NCBI RefSeq assembly: GCF_017794965.1
Contig: NZ_CP051240.1
Coordinates: 1,116,001-1,180,000, forward strand
DNA length: 64,000 bases
Direction: 5' to 3'
Origin: Alcanivorax sp.
GTDB lineage: Bacteria; Pseudomonadota; Gammaproteobacteria; Pseudomonadales; Alcanivoracaceae
Shown: positions 34,904-43,520 of the stretch, piece by piece
How positions within the stretch are numbered: the stretch's first letter is position 1
How the letters are laid out: every line of letters starts with the position of its first letter
The notes under the pieces: generated by a model
Databases searched by the model: none
The model's input: the letters and a program-made list of their open reading frames with translations, nothing else
What the model was told of the DNA's origin: nothing
Made by a program: the position numbers and the translations under genes

Positions 34904-35358
34904 AGCTGTGTATTTTCTGTCAGATCCAGGCCGGTGAACTGCCCGCCAGCGTGGTCTACGAGGACGAGCAGGCCATGGTGATCCTGGACCTGTTTCCGGT
35001 CCGGGAAGGGCACTGTCTGGTGATTCCCAAGGTTCATGCCCCGCTGGTGGAAGATCTGAGCGCAGAGATGTCCAGTCACTTGATGGATCTGGCCCGCCGT
35101 ACCATCAAGGCCCAGAAGCGGGCCGGCTTGCCGGTGAAGGCCCATAACCTGGTGATCAATGATGGCCGGGAGGCCAACCAGCACGTGCCCCATGTGCACT
35201 TGCACGTGATTCCCCGTCGGGGGGGCGACACCCTGGCCACAGCCCTGACCTGGGCCACCCGTCTGGTCAACATCTTTGGCATGGCTAAACGGCGCCAGAA
35301 ACTGGATCGCCTGGCAGGACTGCTGGCTGAGCATTTTCCGGGTGAGCCCGGATCCTGA
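34900..35358 (+). CDS. HIT-family hydrolase
   Basis: A 152-residue histidine-triad protein. The catalytic HVHLHVIP is near residue 96, preceded by HNLVINDGREANQHVPH. The N-terminal CIFCQIQAGELP is the usual zinc-type Cys motif, and FGMAKRRQKLD lies near the C-terminus. HIT enzymes hydrolyse nucleotide-phosphate or AMP-amine bonds. It overlaps the preceding gene as ATGA. Confidence 0.93.
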   Translation: MKLCIFCQIQAGELPASVVYEDEQAMVILDLFPVREGHCLVIPKVHAPLVEDLSAEMSSHLMDLARRTIKAQKRAGLPVKAHNLVINDGREANQHVPHVHLHVIPRRGGDTLATALTWATRLVNIFGMAKRRQKLDRLAGLLAEHFPGEPGS

Positions 35359-35423
35359 AGAGAGAGTGACAAAGCTTTGCCAGCACAGGGCCCGGTCCCG
35401 CAGCGAGGGCTTGCCCCTGTTTT

Positions 35424-35600
35424 ATAGGAGCGGTGGTTCCACCGCGATTTTCGGGTTTCTTTGGTTTCTCGATCGTCCCCGGAGGGCATAGCGAGTCACA
35501 GCTCCCACAGTGGGCGTGGTGCCGGGGTGTCGGACATGGCGGTGGGAGCGTGCCTGCACGTGAAGAGCAAGCGCCTTCGTCTGCAAGCAGACTCCCACAG
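35424..35600. repeat. REP cluster
   Basis: ATAGGAGCGGTGGTTCCACC (35424 onward, hairpin GCGGTGG/CCACCGC), a shorter CACAGCTCCCACAG near 35500, and a doublet: GTGGGAGCGTGCCTGCACGT (35542-35561) facing TCTGCAAGCAGACTCCCACA (35580-35599). Loops differ while stems remain paired. The 283-nt gap 35359-35641 holds no gene. Confidence 0.75.
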
Positions 35601-35641
35601 AAAGCCACACCTTCGCCACTCTCTGTGTCAGCCAACGCCCC

Positions 35642-36379
35642 TCAGGGCCGGCGCCACGCCTTTACCCGTAATGGCCAGCGTACCGTCCGCGGCTGATTTC
35701 CCCAGGCGTCGGCCAACACCGGGGTAAAGGTTGCCAGTGGGTCCTCACCGGCCTGCCGGGCCTTCACCAGCGCAGACCAGGTATCCAGATAGCCGAGCAT
35801 ATCCGCTAACCCCCAGTGGCATTCCAGGGCATCGCCGGGGTAGGGAACCTGCTGCCAGGGCAGTGTGGCATCGGGGTAATTGGCCATCAGAGCGGACCTT
35901 TCCGGTGGCCACCAGGGCTCGAGCGGACCGTCATGGTAATCGCGTATCAGGTCTCCAAGCCCTTCCACTTCACAAAGCCCATAGCTGATAAGCGCAAGAA
36001 GGCCGCCGGGGCGCAGGCATCGCTGTGCCTCGGCGAAAAATGACGGGGAATCAAACCAGTGAAAGGCCTGGGCCACGGTGATCAGGTTCACACTGGCCTC
36101 TGGCAAGGGGAGGGCAGAGGAGGACCCGCACACGTAGTGGGTGAATGAAGCGGGAGCCGCCTGTATTTGTTTGAGGCTGATGTCAGCCCCAAGTACCTGT
36201 TCGAACAACGGTTCCAGGTGCCTGCAGGCCTGACCTGTGCCACACCCCATATCCAGCGCCAGTGTGTGTTGGTTACATTGCGCTGCCAGCCATTGGAACA
36301 GGGTGGCCGGATAGTCGGGGCGGTGGTGTTGGTAGGCCGAACCTCGCTGAAACAGCGATTCAGTCACTGAACTGACCAT
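35642..36379 (-). CDS. Class I SAM-dependent methyltransferase
   Basis: A 245-residue methyltransferase of the type-11 group. The SAM-binding LALDMGCGTGQACRHLEP is near residue 40, followed by a GADIS acid-type loop and LRPGGLLALISYG post-motif. The ATG at 36379 lies inside the end of the PilZ gene; GTG at 36367 is another option. Substrate unknown. Confidence 0.85.
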   Translation of the reverse strand: MVSSVTESLFQRGSAYQHHRPDYPATLFQWLAAQCNQHTLALDMGCGTGQACRHLEPLFEQVLGADISLKQIQAAPASFTHYVCGSSSALPLPEASVNLITVAQAFHWFDSPSFFAEAQRCLRPGGLLALISYGLCEVEGLGDLIRDYHDGPLEPWWPPERSALMANYPDATLPWQQVPYPGDALECHWGLADMLGYLDTWSALVKARQAGEDPLATFTPVLADAWGNQPRTVRWPLRVKAWRRP

Positions 36380-36722
36380 CGTTATCGAAATGGGCTGCCC
36401 ACAACCTGCCGTCGGCCTGCTCCAGATCCAGAGCGATACCCGCAAGCAGCTGCCCATCAGGGGCGGCACACCAGGCCACGGTGCCGTAGAGATGATAAGT
36501 GCCGTGGTCTTCCAGCAGCGCAACCCAGAGTTCCACATCCGTGTCCGGGCGAATCGGGGTTGGGAGCTCCACGCTGATACCCGCCAGAGAGACATCATGG
36601 GTAGTCAGGTAGAGCCGGTCTTCCTGGCTCACAGATGAAGACCGTGCCGGGAGCAGTGTCAGAGACAGGCTCTCTTCACGGTGAATGCGGGGATAGCGTC
36701 GGTTTTCCATTGCCGTTGCCAT
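36360..36722 (-). CDS. PilZ-domain protein
   Basis: A 120-residue cyclic-di-GMP-binding type protein. The two ligand motifs are visible as RRYPR near residue 9 and DVSLAGI near 44 (RxxxR and DxSxxG). It may act as a small effector of motility or surface behaviour. It overlaps the methyltransferase start by 20 nt. Confidence 0.87.
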   Translation of the reverse strand: MATAMENRRYPRIHREESLSLTLLPARSSSVSQEDRLYLTTHDVSLAGISVELPTPIRPDTDVELWVALLEDHGTYHLYGTVAWCAAPDGQLLAGIALDLEQADGRLWAAHFDNDGQFSD

Positions 36723-36730
36723 AATCAACC

Positions 36731-36883
36731 CTACCCGTAAATTGCCCGGTCAACCACGTAGGCTGCCAGCGCGATAAAGCCGACGACCCCGGTCAAAAAC
36801 AACAGGAACATCAGGGCCGGTCTGGCCGTCTTGGGCAAGGGTTCTGTCTCTCTTGGTAATTGTGATGGTTCCGGTTTCGCCAT
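36731..36883 (-). CDS. 50-residue single-helix membrane protein
   Basis: ATG at 36883 with GGGAGA 7 nt upstream, then 50 codons to TAG at 36731-36733. The N-terminal half is hydrophilic and proline-rich (MAKPEPSQLPRETEPLPK), then one helix (ALMFLLFLTGVVGFIALAAY) and a short VVDRAIYG tail. No family is recognised. It lies 8 nt before the PilZ start, so they may be one unit. Confidence 0.62.
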   Translation of the reverse strand: MAKPEPSQLPRETEPLPKTARPALMFLLFLTGVVGFIALAAYVVDRAIYG

Positions 36884-37042
36884 CAGCGATCTCCCTGCAA
36901 TGACCAGTGGTTACAGTATCCGCTATTCAAAAAGATTTAGAAACCAGCGAGCAGGCATGGTAATTGACGTTATGTGAGGGCGTCAGTGGTCTTATGTGCG
37001 GATAAGACAGGTGCTGGCCCATGCTCTCCTGGTTTTGCCATT

Positions 37043-37080
37043 CGCGTGACGCATGTTGCGTGAAGCGTGAAGCAGACGCA
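37043..37080. repeat. Heptamer array (GCGTGAA type)
   Basis: GCGTGACGCATGTTGCGTGA, then AGCGTGAAGCAGACGCA: degenerate 7-bp units between the small membrane gene and the TRAP terminator. Confidence 0.82.
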
Positions 37081-37091
37081 GAGCGGCCCAC

Positions 37092-37117
37092 AAAAAAGGG
37101 GCCCGAAGGCCCCTTTT
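37092..37117 (-). terminator. Terminator of the TRAP operon
   Basis: On the minus strand AAAAGGGGCC-TTCG-GGCCCCTTTTTT, a 10-bp stem with T-run, 18 nt after the permease stop. Confidence 0.9.
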
Positions 37118-37134
37118 CATGCTGCAGTGGATTA

Positions 37135-39462
37135 TCAACCGTGCGCGATCTTCTGGAACAGATACTCGTGCAGGCTATCTGACAGCAGCGGCAGGTAGGA
37201 CACCATCAGCAGGGCTGTCAGCATCACCGCGATGGGCAGAAGGAACTTCTCGTAGCGACGGTAGAAGCTGCCACCGTGAACCTTGGCAGATTCCACTTCC
37301 TCGTCACCCACCACCTGTCTCGTTAACAAGTGGTTGAGTGCCACTGGCGGTGACAGGTAACCCAGTTCGAAGGCCACCAGAGTGATCATCCAGAAGTGCA
37401 ATGGGGCAATGCCGTTGTCGAAGGCGATCTGGGCAATGGTGGCGTTCACCAGAATCACCGCCCCGTAGGGGTCCATGATCATGCCAATGATTACCATGGT
37501 GATAACCAGCAGGGTCATGGCCACCCAGATGCTCGGGAAGGTTTCCGGCAGGGCTTCCATCACTCCGGAGCGCTCGATGATACCGCCCACACTCACCGAC
37601 AGTGCCATCAGCATCAGCAACGCACCGATGTGGCCGGTGGTTTCATTGGTGGCAAAGCGCAGAGAGGTTTCCAGCTTTTCCCCAACACCGGGCTCGGGCT
37701 GGTAATGGGGATCCATGTCCGGCGTCTTCACCAGGTAGTGCACCACAAGACAGGCCGCCAGGATGATGTTGCGCCAGAACAGGCCCCAGAACTCACCTTG
37801 CAGGTCTTCTGCGGAAGTGCCGGTGGGGATGTTGCCGGAGCTCAGAGCTTCCTGCATACCCATCATGTTGTAGAAGGAGTAGAGGATCAGCGGTACCAAT
37901 ACCAGGGTGAATACATGCAGGGACTTGTTGCTGAGCTTCTCGTAGCAGAGGATCGCCAGCAGCATGACCGGCAGAATGATCGGTGCGTAGATCTCGTTCA
38001 GCTCGGTGCTCAGCAGATCACGGAATACCACGACCACGGTGCCCATGATGACGACATAGGGCAGCAGCGGAATCAGGCGCTTGAGGCTGGCCGGCACGGC
38101 TTCGGAGAACGGCGCAATACGGGCCGGGGCAGTGCGCGCAAACTGGCTGTAGATGAAGAACAGGATCAGCGACAGGCCGAAGATCTTCAGGCCGGAAGTG
38201 AACAGTTCGTCGGTGGTTACGCTGTTGTTCAGGGCGGCGATGATCACCACCAGCAGACAGGGACGCAGTACCACACCCATGGAGCCGGACATGGCGGTAG
38301 CCGCCAGAGCCAGTTGCTTGCGGGCACCCGCACGGATCAGTTCATTGTAGATGGTGGCACCGGCAGCGATAACGAAGATACCGGATGCGCCGGTGTAGGC
38401 AGTGGGTACCGCGGCAACGGCCAGTACCACGAAGCACATCAGCTCCGGAGACATCTTCCAGGGACGCAGCACGTCGAAAACCAGATGGGCCATCTTGGTC
38501 TGGCGCAGCATCATACCGATCCAGATATACAGGGCCAGGCTGAGGAACAGGGTGGACAGTTCCATCATCATGCCCAGGTAGACGCTGATGCCGTGGTAGT
38601 AACCCTGGCTGACGAACTGGGCGCCTGCGGTGAGACACATGAAGCTGTACAACGGAATGGTCAGCAGGGCCTTGCCCCAGGTGCCGCCTTCTTCCAGATC
38701 CTTGGGCGGACGGACCAGCTGGTACAGCGCCGCCAGTGACAGGATGATGAAGCCGCCGATCCAGAACTGGTGCAGATAGAAGTGGCTGACCTGAACACCA
38801 TCAGCAATGGCGGAGACTTCCTCACCACGATAGATCCACGCGGAGGCCAGCAGCATCAGGTTGGCGGCCAGCTGGCCACCTGTGGCCACCAGGTGGTCCT
38901 TGCGGGTCTTGGGAGGCCGCAGTGAAATGTGGTGACGCGTCAGTGTGGCCGTCGCTGCACAGATAATCACCAGCAGACAGAGCAGCAGGCGTTTGTAGTT
39001 GCCGAGGCTGGTTACTACCTTGGCCACGCCGCCCTCGATGTTACGGAACGCAATCACCCCGGGGGTAACCTGCTCCTGGACCATTTTGTAGTCGGCCCAT
39101 TTGTCGCGGCAGATCTGGCGGGAGGCTTCCAGGGACTGACGCAGGGCGCCTTCGTCCACATCGGTGCCGAAAATGCCAGCCAGGGGATCATCCGCCATCT
39201 GGGCCTTTTTCTGCTGTACCGCCTTCTGCAGTTCAAGATCCAGATTCGGGTCCGGGTTACAAGTGGGTTCACCGACCAGCCCGGCTGAACGTAGTTTGAA
39301 GTAGCCCTCCCAGGTGTTCTCACCGATTTTCAGCAGCTGGGAGTGGATGACTTCACCTGATGCCAGAAAAATCGTCAGCAACAGGAGAATCAGGGTGGGG
39401 AGAGAGGATAGCCATTCACCGACGGAGCGGTTGGCTACAGTCATACTAGAAGGTTTATCCAT
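37135..39462 (-). CDS. TRAP transporter fused small/large permease (DctQM-like)
   Basis: A 775-residue inner-membrane protein with about 17 hydrophobic segments. The C-terminal half carries the DctM-type region TAYTGASGIFVIAAGATIY and AMSGSMGVVLRPCLLVVI, typical of the large permease; the N-terminal 340 residues include a large soluble loop (about 55-150, with Cys residues) and helices in the place of the small DctQ subunit. TRAP permeases import organic acids or similar solutes with sodium. It lies downstream of an AdeT-like receptor and a TatT-like lipoprotein, so the three probably form one import system. Confidence 0.85.
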   Translation of the reverse strand: MDKPSSMTVANRSVGEWLSSLPTLILLLLTIFLASGEVIHSQLLKIGENTWEGYFKLRSAGLVGEPTCNPDPNLDLELQKAVQQKKAQMADDPLAGIFGTDVDEGALRQSLEASRQICRDKWADYKMVQEQVTPGVIAFRNIEGGVAKVVTSLGNYKRLLLCLLVIICAATATLTRHHISLRPPKTRKDHLVATGGQLAANLMLLASAWIYRGEEVSAIADGVQVSHFYLHQFWIGGFIILSLAALYQLVRPPKDLEEGGTWGKALLTIPLYSFMCLTAGAQFVSQGYYHGISVYLGMMMELSTLFLSLALYIWIGMMLRQTKMAHLVFDVLRPWKMSPELMCFVVLAVAAVPTAYTGASGIFVIAAGATIYNELIRAGARKQLALAATAMSGSMGVVLRPCLLVVIIAALNNSVTTDELFTSGLKIFGLSLILFFIYSQFARTAPARIAPFSEAVPASLKRLIPLLPYVVIMGTVVVVFRDLLSTELNEIYAPIILPVMLLAILCYEKLSNKSLHVFTLVLVPLILYSFYNMMGMQEALSSGNIPTGTSAEDLQGEFWGLFWRNIILAACLVVHYLVKTPDMDPHYQPEPGVGEKLETSLRFATNETTGHIGALLMLMALSVSVGGIIERSGVMEALPETFPSIWVAMTLLVITMVIIGMIMDPYGAVILVNATIAQIAFDNGIAPLHFWMITLVAFELGYLSPPVALNHLLTRQVVGDEEVESAKVHGGSFYRRYEKFLLPIAVMLTALLMVSYLPLLSDSLHEYLFQKIAHG

Positions 39463-39611
39463 TGTGCACCCGGTTATTGTTATACCGCCAAGGTTGGGGC
39501 ATCCGACGCCGCGTATGATGCGTACGGTCCCAAGGGAAATCCCGAATCAGGCAGTGTAAACACCTTGTCTCGCCACCGCATTGGCAAGGAAGGTCAACGT
39601 TGAGGTTGAAT

Positions 39612-39639
39612 GGGAAAGCGGGGCCAGTCTGGCCCCGCT
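39612..39639 (-). terminator. Hairpin between the AdeT-like gene and the permease gene
   Basis: AGCGGGGCC / GGCCCCGCT with a 5-nt loop, 16 nt after the AdeT-like stop and followed on the minus strand by TTTCCC. It may let more receptor than permease be made. Confidence 0.7.
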
Positions 39640-39655
39640 CGCTCATGCCCTGTGG

Positions 39656-40669
39656 TTATTCCACGGGGTTGACGCATTCCGCTCTGGATGGCTCTTCCTT
39701 ACAACGGACCTTGCGCAGCAGGGTCATCATGTCCTTGCTGTATACGCCGTCATTGGTCAGAGCAATTCGTGCTTCACGCATCATTTGGTCATACTTCAGC
39801 TTGTCCGCCTCAGGGATACGAATCCACCATTTTTTGTCTACTTCCGAGTTGGCGTTCTCGATCACCCGCATGGCACGGTCAAACTGGCCAAGCATGTACT
39901 TTCGGGACTGTTGGGCGAAACCGTCAGGGAACTTGTCCTTGCGAACAATCACCTGGGCGGTGAGCTGACCCAGCACGTAGTCCACGATACCGCCGCTGGG
40001 CTGCATGCCCTTGTAGAGTTCCAGTGCGGAATAAGCCGCAATGGGGGCAAAGCAGATGTCGACAGAACCATTGTTGAAGCGGCCGGAGAAGTTGGTGACG
40101 TCAGACATCACCGGAGACATGCCGACCCGGGAGGCCATGTTGGCCTGGGCGCTGTCGTATTCCAGTACCGCGATGGACTTGCCGGACAGCTCGCCCACGG
40201 TGTCGATGGTTTTGTCTTTCACGAACAGATAGGCCGCCCCCATGGGCGCCACACCAGCCACTTCATAAGGGCCGGAAACCAGATTCTGGTTTACAGAGGG
40301 GTTACCACTGGCCAGAACCGTGATCACGGTGCGCATGGCGTCATAGGTGGGAATAGCACCAATGGAGTCCAGGCTACCGGTGTAATTATTGAATTGACGC
40401 CCACGAATACCGGTCAGCACGGCAGCGTCACACTGGCCGGCCTTAAGGTCTTCTGAAGCGATCTTTTCATCGGTGTAGGGTTTCAGTTCAAGGTCTACAC
40501 CCCAGCCCAGGGCTGCGGTTTTGTAGTCCTTCATGATGTTATAGATGTCGCCACTGGCGCCGATGATGTCGAATACGCACAGGGTTCTTTTTTCTGCAGC
40601 ATGGGCAGGGGTAAAGGTCAATGCCAATGCTGCTGTTGCCGCTGCACTCAATACCTTGAGATAGCGCAT
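39656..40669 (-). CDS. AdeT-like putative solute-binding protein (copy 2, permease-linked)
   Basis: A 337-residue secreted protein with a signal peptide (cleaved near AHA-AE). The family landmarks are CVFDIIGASGD, AGQCDAAVLTGIRGRQFNNY, SLDSIGAIPT, GVAPMGAAYLFVKDK, IAVLEYDSAQ, and a C-terminal VRCKEEPSRAEC cysteine pair. The ATG at 40669 has AGGAGA 5 nt upstream. This copy lies between a TatT-like lipoprotein and the TRAP permease, so it is the best candidate for the system's dedicated receptor. Confidence 0.85.
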   Translation of the reverse strand: MRYLKVLSAAATAALALTFTPAHAAEKRTLCVFDIIGASGDIYNIMKDYKTAALGWGVDLELKPYTDEKIASEDLKAGQCDAAVLTGIRGRQFNNYTGSLDSIGAIPTYDAMRTVITVLASGNPSVNQNLVSGPYEVAGVAPMGAAYLFVKDKTIDTVGELSGKSIAVLEYDSAQANMASRVGMSPVMSDVTNFSGRFNNGSVDICFAPIAAYSALELYKGMQPSGGIVDYVLGQLTAQVIVRKDKFPDGFAQQSRKYMLGQFDRAMRVIENANSEVDKKWWIRIPEADKLKYDQMMREARIALTNDGVYSKDMMTLLRKVRCKEEPSRAECVNPVE

Positions 40670-40759
40670 GGTGGTCTCCTGGTTACTTCTTGAAAGGTTC
40701 AAACTCAAAAGATAAAAGTGATGCAAAAGCGGCCCGAAGGCCGCAAAGGGTGTTGCTGC

Positions 40760-41788
40760 TTACAAAAGATCGTTGATATCGACGGCAGGAGCGGACTTGG
40801 ACGCATCATCCCAGAAGGTGCCGAGGCCCCCAACAGGTGTGCGCTTGCCAGTGTTTTCTGTCCATTCACGGTCTGAAATGCCTTCCACGATGAAACCGGC
40901 GATGGCATCCAGCATGGCATACTCAGGATCCAGGTTGCTGTCATTGGAAGCGAAATCACGGATAGCGGTACGCAGACGCTCGTCGTCGCCTTTGCTGTAA
41001 GCGCTCATGGCGTAGAGGGCGCTGCCCAGACGGATACCGCTGTTGAAGCCAGCGTCGGCGCCTGCTTCCAGCTCAGCCCAGGGCTCGACATTCGGCGGAG
41101 CCAGCATCGGAAGCAGGTTCCACACCGCGGCGCGAACGGAGCGGGGTACGCCCCACCATTTCTGGTTGTCCAGACACTTCATGCCGCGCTCAACCTTGGC
41201 AGCGATGTCACGGGGAACACCCACTGCTCCATCGGAGTTGCCGTCGTTGAGAAGAGCCTGAACGCCGGAGATGTTGCCCACCATCCATACCAGCTCGTCA
41301 AAATCGGTTTTCAGCTTGGGGCATTCGCCTTCTTTCTGCTCGCCGTAGGCTTCGAGCATGTACTTGTAGGCGGTGTACTGACGCTCGGCAGCGACAGCCG
41401 CCCAACGTTTTTGCTCGATGCGGGCATCCTGAGCTTCGTTGACGCGGCCATCTTTCACGGCACGCATATAACGCAGTTCGGCTTCCAGCCCCACCTGTTC
41501 AACACAGGTGGCCGCCGTGGTGAAGACCATGGTGCCCAGCTTCTCGGGGTGAGAGCCGACACGCTCGAAAGACATCAGCAGGGGCGTCTGTGCTTCGCCA
41601 GTAATACAGGCCATGCGGACGTCATCGTAGGTCATCATGTAGGGGAGCATCTCGGACCGGCCGAAGCTGATCAGGACGTCACCGGTAGACTTGTAGATTA
41701 CACCGCAACCCTGAAGAGCGAGGATGGCGCCCGCAATCAAGCCAAGGCGGGCGTGCCCCAGCAGGTTTTTAACGGAGAGAGAACGCAT
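40760..41788 (-). CDS. TatT-like TRAP transporter lipoprotein
   Basis: A 342-residue predicted lipoprotein. The signal peptide ends in the lipobox LQGC at about residue 28, followed by a helical domain. It resembles the T-component (TatT) of TPR-type TRAP systems, which docks to the periplasmic receptor and has helix-repeat folds. AAGGAG precedes the ATG at 41788. The next gene downstream is the AdeT-like receptor. Members of this group are known mainly from Treponema, so the combination here is notable. Confidence 0.75.
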   Translation of the reverse strand: MRSLSVKNLLGHARLGLIAGAILALQGCGVIYKSTGDVLISFGRSEMLPYMMTYDDVRMACITGEAQTPLLMSFERVGSHPEKLGTMVFTTAATCVEQVGLEAELRYMRAVKDGRVNEAQDARIEQKRWAAVAAERQYTAYKYMLEAYGEQKEGECPKLKTDFDELVWMVGNISGVQALLNDGNSDGAVGVPRDIAAKVERGMKCLDNQKWWGVPRSVRAAVWNLLPMLAPPNVEPWAELEAGADAGFNSGIRLGSALYAMSAYSKGDDERLRTAIRDFASNDSNLDPEYAMLDAIAGFIVEGISDREWTENTGKRTPVGGLGTFWDDASKSAPAVDINDLL

Positions 41789-41907
41789 TCGGTAGCTCCT
41801 TGTTATTGTTCTCAAATAGCGCGTCAAAGGTACGAAAGTCCGTGTATTGGCACAAGCAGTAATTACAAAAAAGCCTGCAAGCAATTACAAACCATAAATT
41901 TGCTATA

Positions 41908-41920
41908 TGATGTGACATCA
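41908..41920. promoter_or_regulatory. 13-bp palindrome in the TatT/UbiB divergent promoter region
   Basis: TGATGT-G-ACATCA, perfect 6-bp arms around one base, 44 nt upstream of the UbiB-type gene. The GTnAC centre fits GntR-type operators. An extended -10-like TGCTATAT is adjacent (41901-41908). Confidence 0.38.
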
Positions 41921-41963
41921 CTATGTTGGACCCCCGGCAACTCAAGGATAGTAAGACTTTATT

Positions 41964-43325
41964 ATGAGTAATAGCTCTGGCATCAAGGACATGAAGGCGT
42001 GGCTGGAAGGTGAACGCAGTGGCCTTTCCCTGGCGTTGAATACGGCCCGTGGTGGTTTCCGAATCGCTGAGACTCTGGGAGTGGTAGGTCGTCAGGGTTT
42101 GGGGTGGCTGCTCGGCAATCGCCCGCCAGTGCCGGCTTTGCTGAGGACTACCTTCGAATCTTTGGGCACCACCTATATCAAGCTTGGTCAATTTATCGCC
42201 AGCTCGCCGTCCATTTTTCCGGAAGAATACGTGGAAGAATTCCAGCGCTGCCTGGATCGAACACCACCACTACCTTTTCATTACATCCGTCAGACCATTG
42301 AAAAAGAACTGGGGCAACCTCTAGAGGATCTTTATCTATCTGTCGACCCCAAACCATTGGCCAGTGCGTCCATTGCGCAGGTACATTCTGCCAAGTTGAA
42401 AAATGGCAAAGACGTGGTGATCAAGGTTCAACGTCCGGGTGTGCAGAATGTTTTGCTCACAGATTTCAATTTTTTGTATCTTGCCGCGCGGATTACCGAG
42501 CGTCTTGCTCCCGGACTTTCCAAGTCGGCCATTTCCGGCGTGATTGAAGAATTGCAGGCGGGCATGCTGGAAGAGTGCGACTTCATCAAGGAGGCCGCCA
42601 ATCTGAAAGCCTTCAATGCATTTCTGAAAGATACCGGTAATACCAGTGCTGTCGCCCCGGAGCCGGTGATGTCCCATACCTCCGGCAAGGTGCTGACCAT
42701 GGAGCGATTCTTTGGTGTGCCGTTGACGGATATGAATGTGCTGAAGAAATACACTGACGATCCCGCCCAGACCCTGATATCAGCGCTCAATACCTGGTTT
42801 TCCAGCCTGATGATGTGTGATTTCTTCCATGCGGATGTGCATGCTGGCAATTTGATGTTACTGGAGGATGGCCGGGTAGGGTTCATCGACTTCGGTATCG
42901 TCGGCCGGATTCGACGTGAAGCCTGGAATGGCATGGCCAAATTCTTCGATGCCATTGGACGTGGTGATATTCGTCAGATGGCCGAAGCCATGGCGGTGAT
43001 CGGCATGACCCGCGAAGAGGTGGACGTGGATGCTCTGGCCAGGGATATCGAAAAGCTGCAGGGCGCGCTGGGTCAGGTAGATCCCTCGGCCCTGATCCAG
43101 GCGGACCGCAATGACAAGGAAGTGAACCGGCTGCTGATGGATTTGGTCAAGATCGGCGAAGGTCACGGCATCCGTTTCCCCCGCGAGTTCGCATTGCTGC
43201 TCAAACAGTTCCTCTATTTCGACCGTTATGTTCAGGTGCTGGCACCGGAGATGGACATGTTCACCGACAGCCGGCTGGACATGTTTGGCGGGGGAGATGA
43301 CCTGCCGGGCGGTCTACTGCACTAA
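41964..43325 (+). CDS. UbiB/ABC1-family atypical kinase
   Basis: A 453-residue protein of the AarF/ABC1 (UbiB) family, atypical protein-kinase-fold ATPases linked to quinone or lipid handling. The family motif KLGQFIASSPSIFP is near residue 73, the Ala-rich loop ASASIAQVH near 134, VIKVQRPG near 152, and the catalytic HADVHAGNLML and IDFGIVGRIRRE in the second half. It is longer in its specificity than UbiB's usual C-terminal membrane helices, none of which is visible. It is divergent from the TatT operon. Confidence 0.88.
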   Translation: MSNSSGIKDMKAWLEGERSGLSLALNTARGGFRIAETLGVVGRQGLGWLLGNRPPVPALLRTTFESLGTTYIKLGQFIASSPSIFPEEYVEEFQRCLDRTPPLPFHYIRQTIEKELGQPLEDLYLSVDPKPLASASIAQVHSAKLKNGKDVVIKVQRPGVQNVLLTDFNFLYLAARITERLAPGLSKSAISGVIEELQAGMLEECDFIKEAANLKAFNAFLKDTGNTSAVAPEPVMSHTSGKVLTMERFFGVPLTDMNVLKKYTDDPAQTLISALNTWFSSLMMCDFFHADVHAGNLMLLEDGRVGFIDFGIVGRIRREAWNGMAKFFDAIGRGDIRQMAEAMAVIGMTREEVDVDALARDIEKLQGALGQVDPSALIQADRNDKEVNRLLMDLVKIGEGHGIRFPREFALLLKQFLYFDRYVQVLAPEMDMFTDSRLDMFGGGDDLPGGLLH

Positions 43326-43326
43326 T

Positions 43327-43397
43327 AGCTACGAGCTACGAGCTACGAGCTACAAGCTACAAGCTACAAGCTACAAGCTACAAGCTACAAGCTACAA
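43327..43397. repeat. Heptamer array (GAGCTAC then AAGCTAC)
   Basis: About ten 7-bp units immediately after the UbiB-type stop; the first three are GAGCTAC-like and the rest AAGCTAC. An inverted version, GCTTGAAGCTTGTAGCTTG, lies at 43497-43519 beyond the terminator. Confidence 0.93.
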
Positions 43398-43428
43398 AAA
43401 AACCGCACCCTTCGGGCGCGGTTTTTTT
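43396..43428. terminator. Bidirectional terminator between UbiB-type and AdeT-like genes
   Basis: AAAAAAACCGCACCC and GGGCGCGGTTTTTTT around TTCG; A- and T-runs on both sides. Confidence 0.92.
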
Positions 43429-43520
43429 ATGCTTTCCAGATCGCGGCAGCGCGGAACACAAACCTCTCTCGTTAACCGCGGCATCTCCTCGTGTTGCAGC
43501 TTGAAGCTTGTAGCTTGTTC

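Noticed and set aside
37396..38739. 447-residue plus-strand open frame opposite the TRAP permease
   Set aside because: Rich in His, Gln and Gly, no known domain, and lies wholly within the real permease gene.
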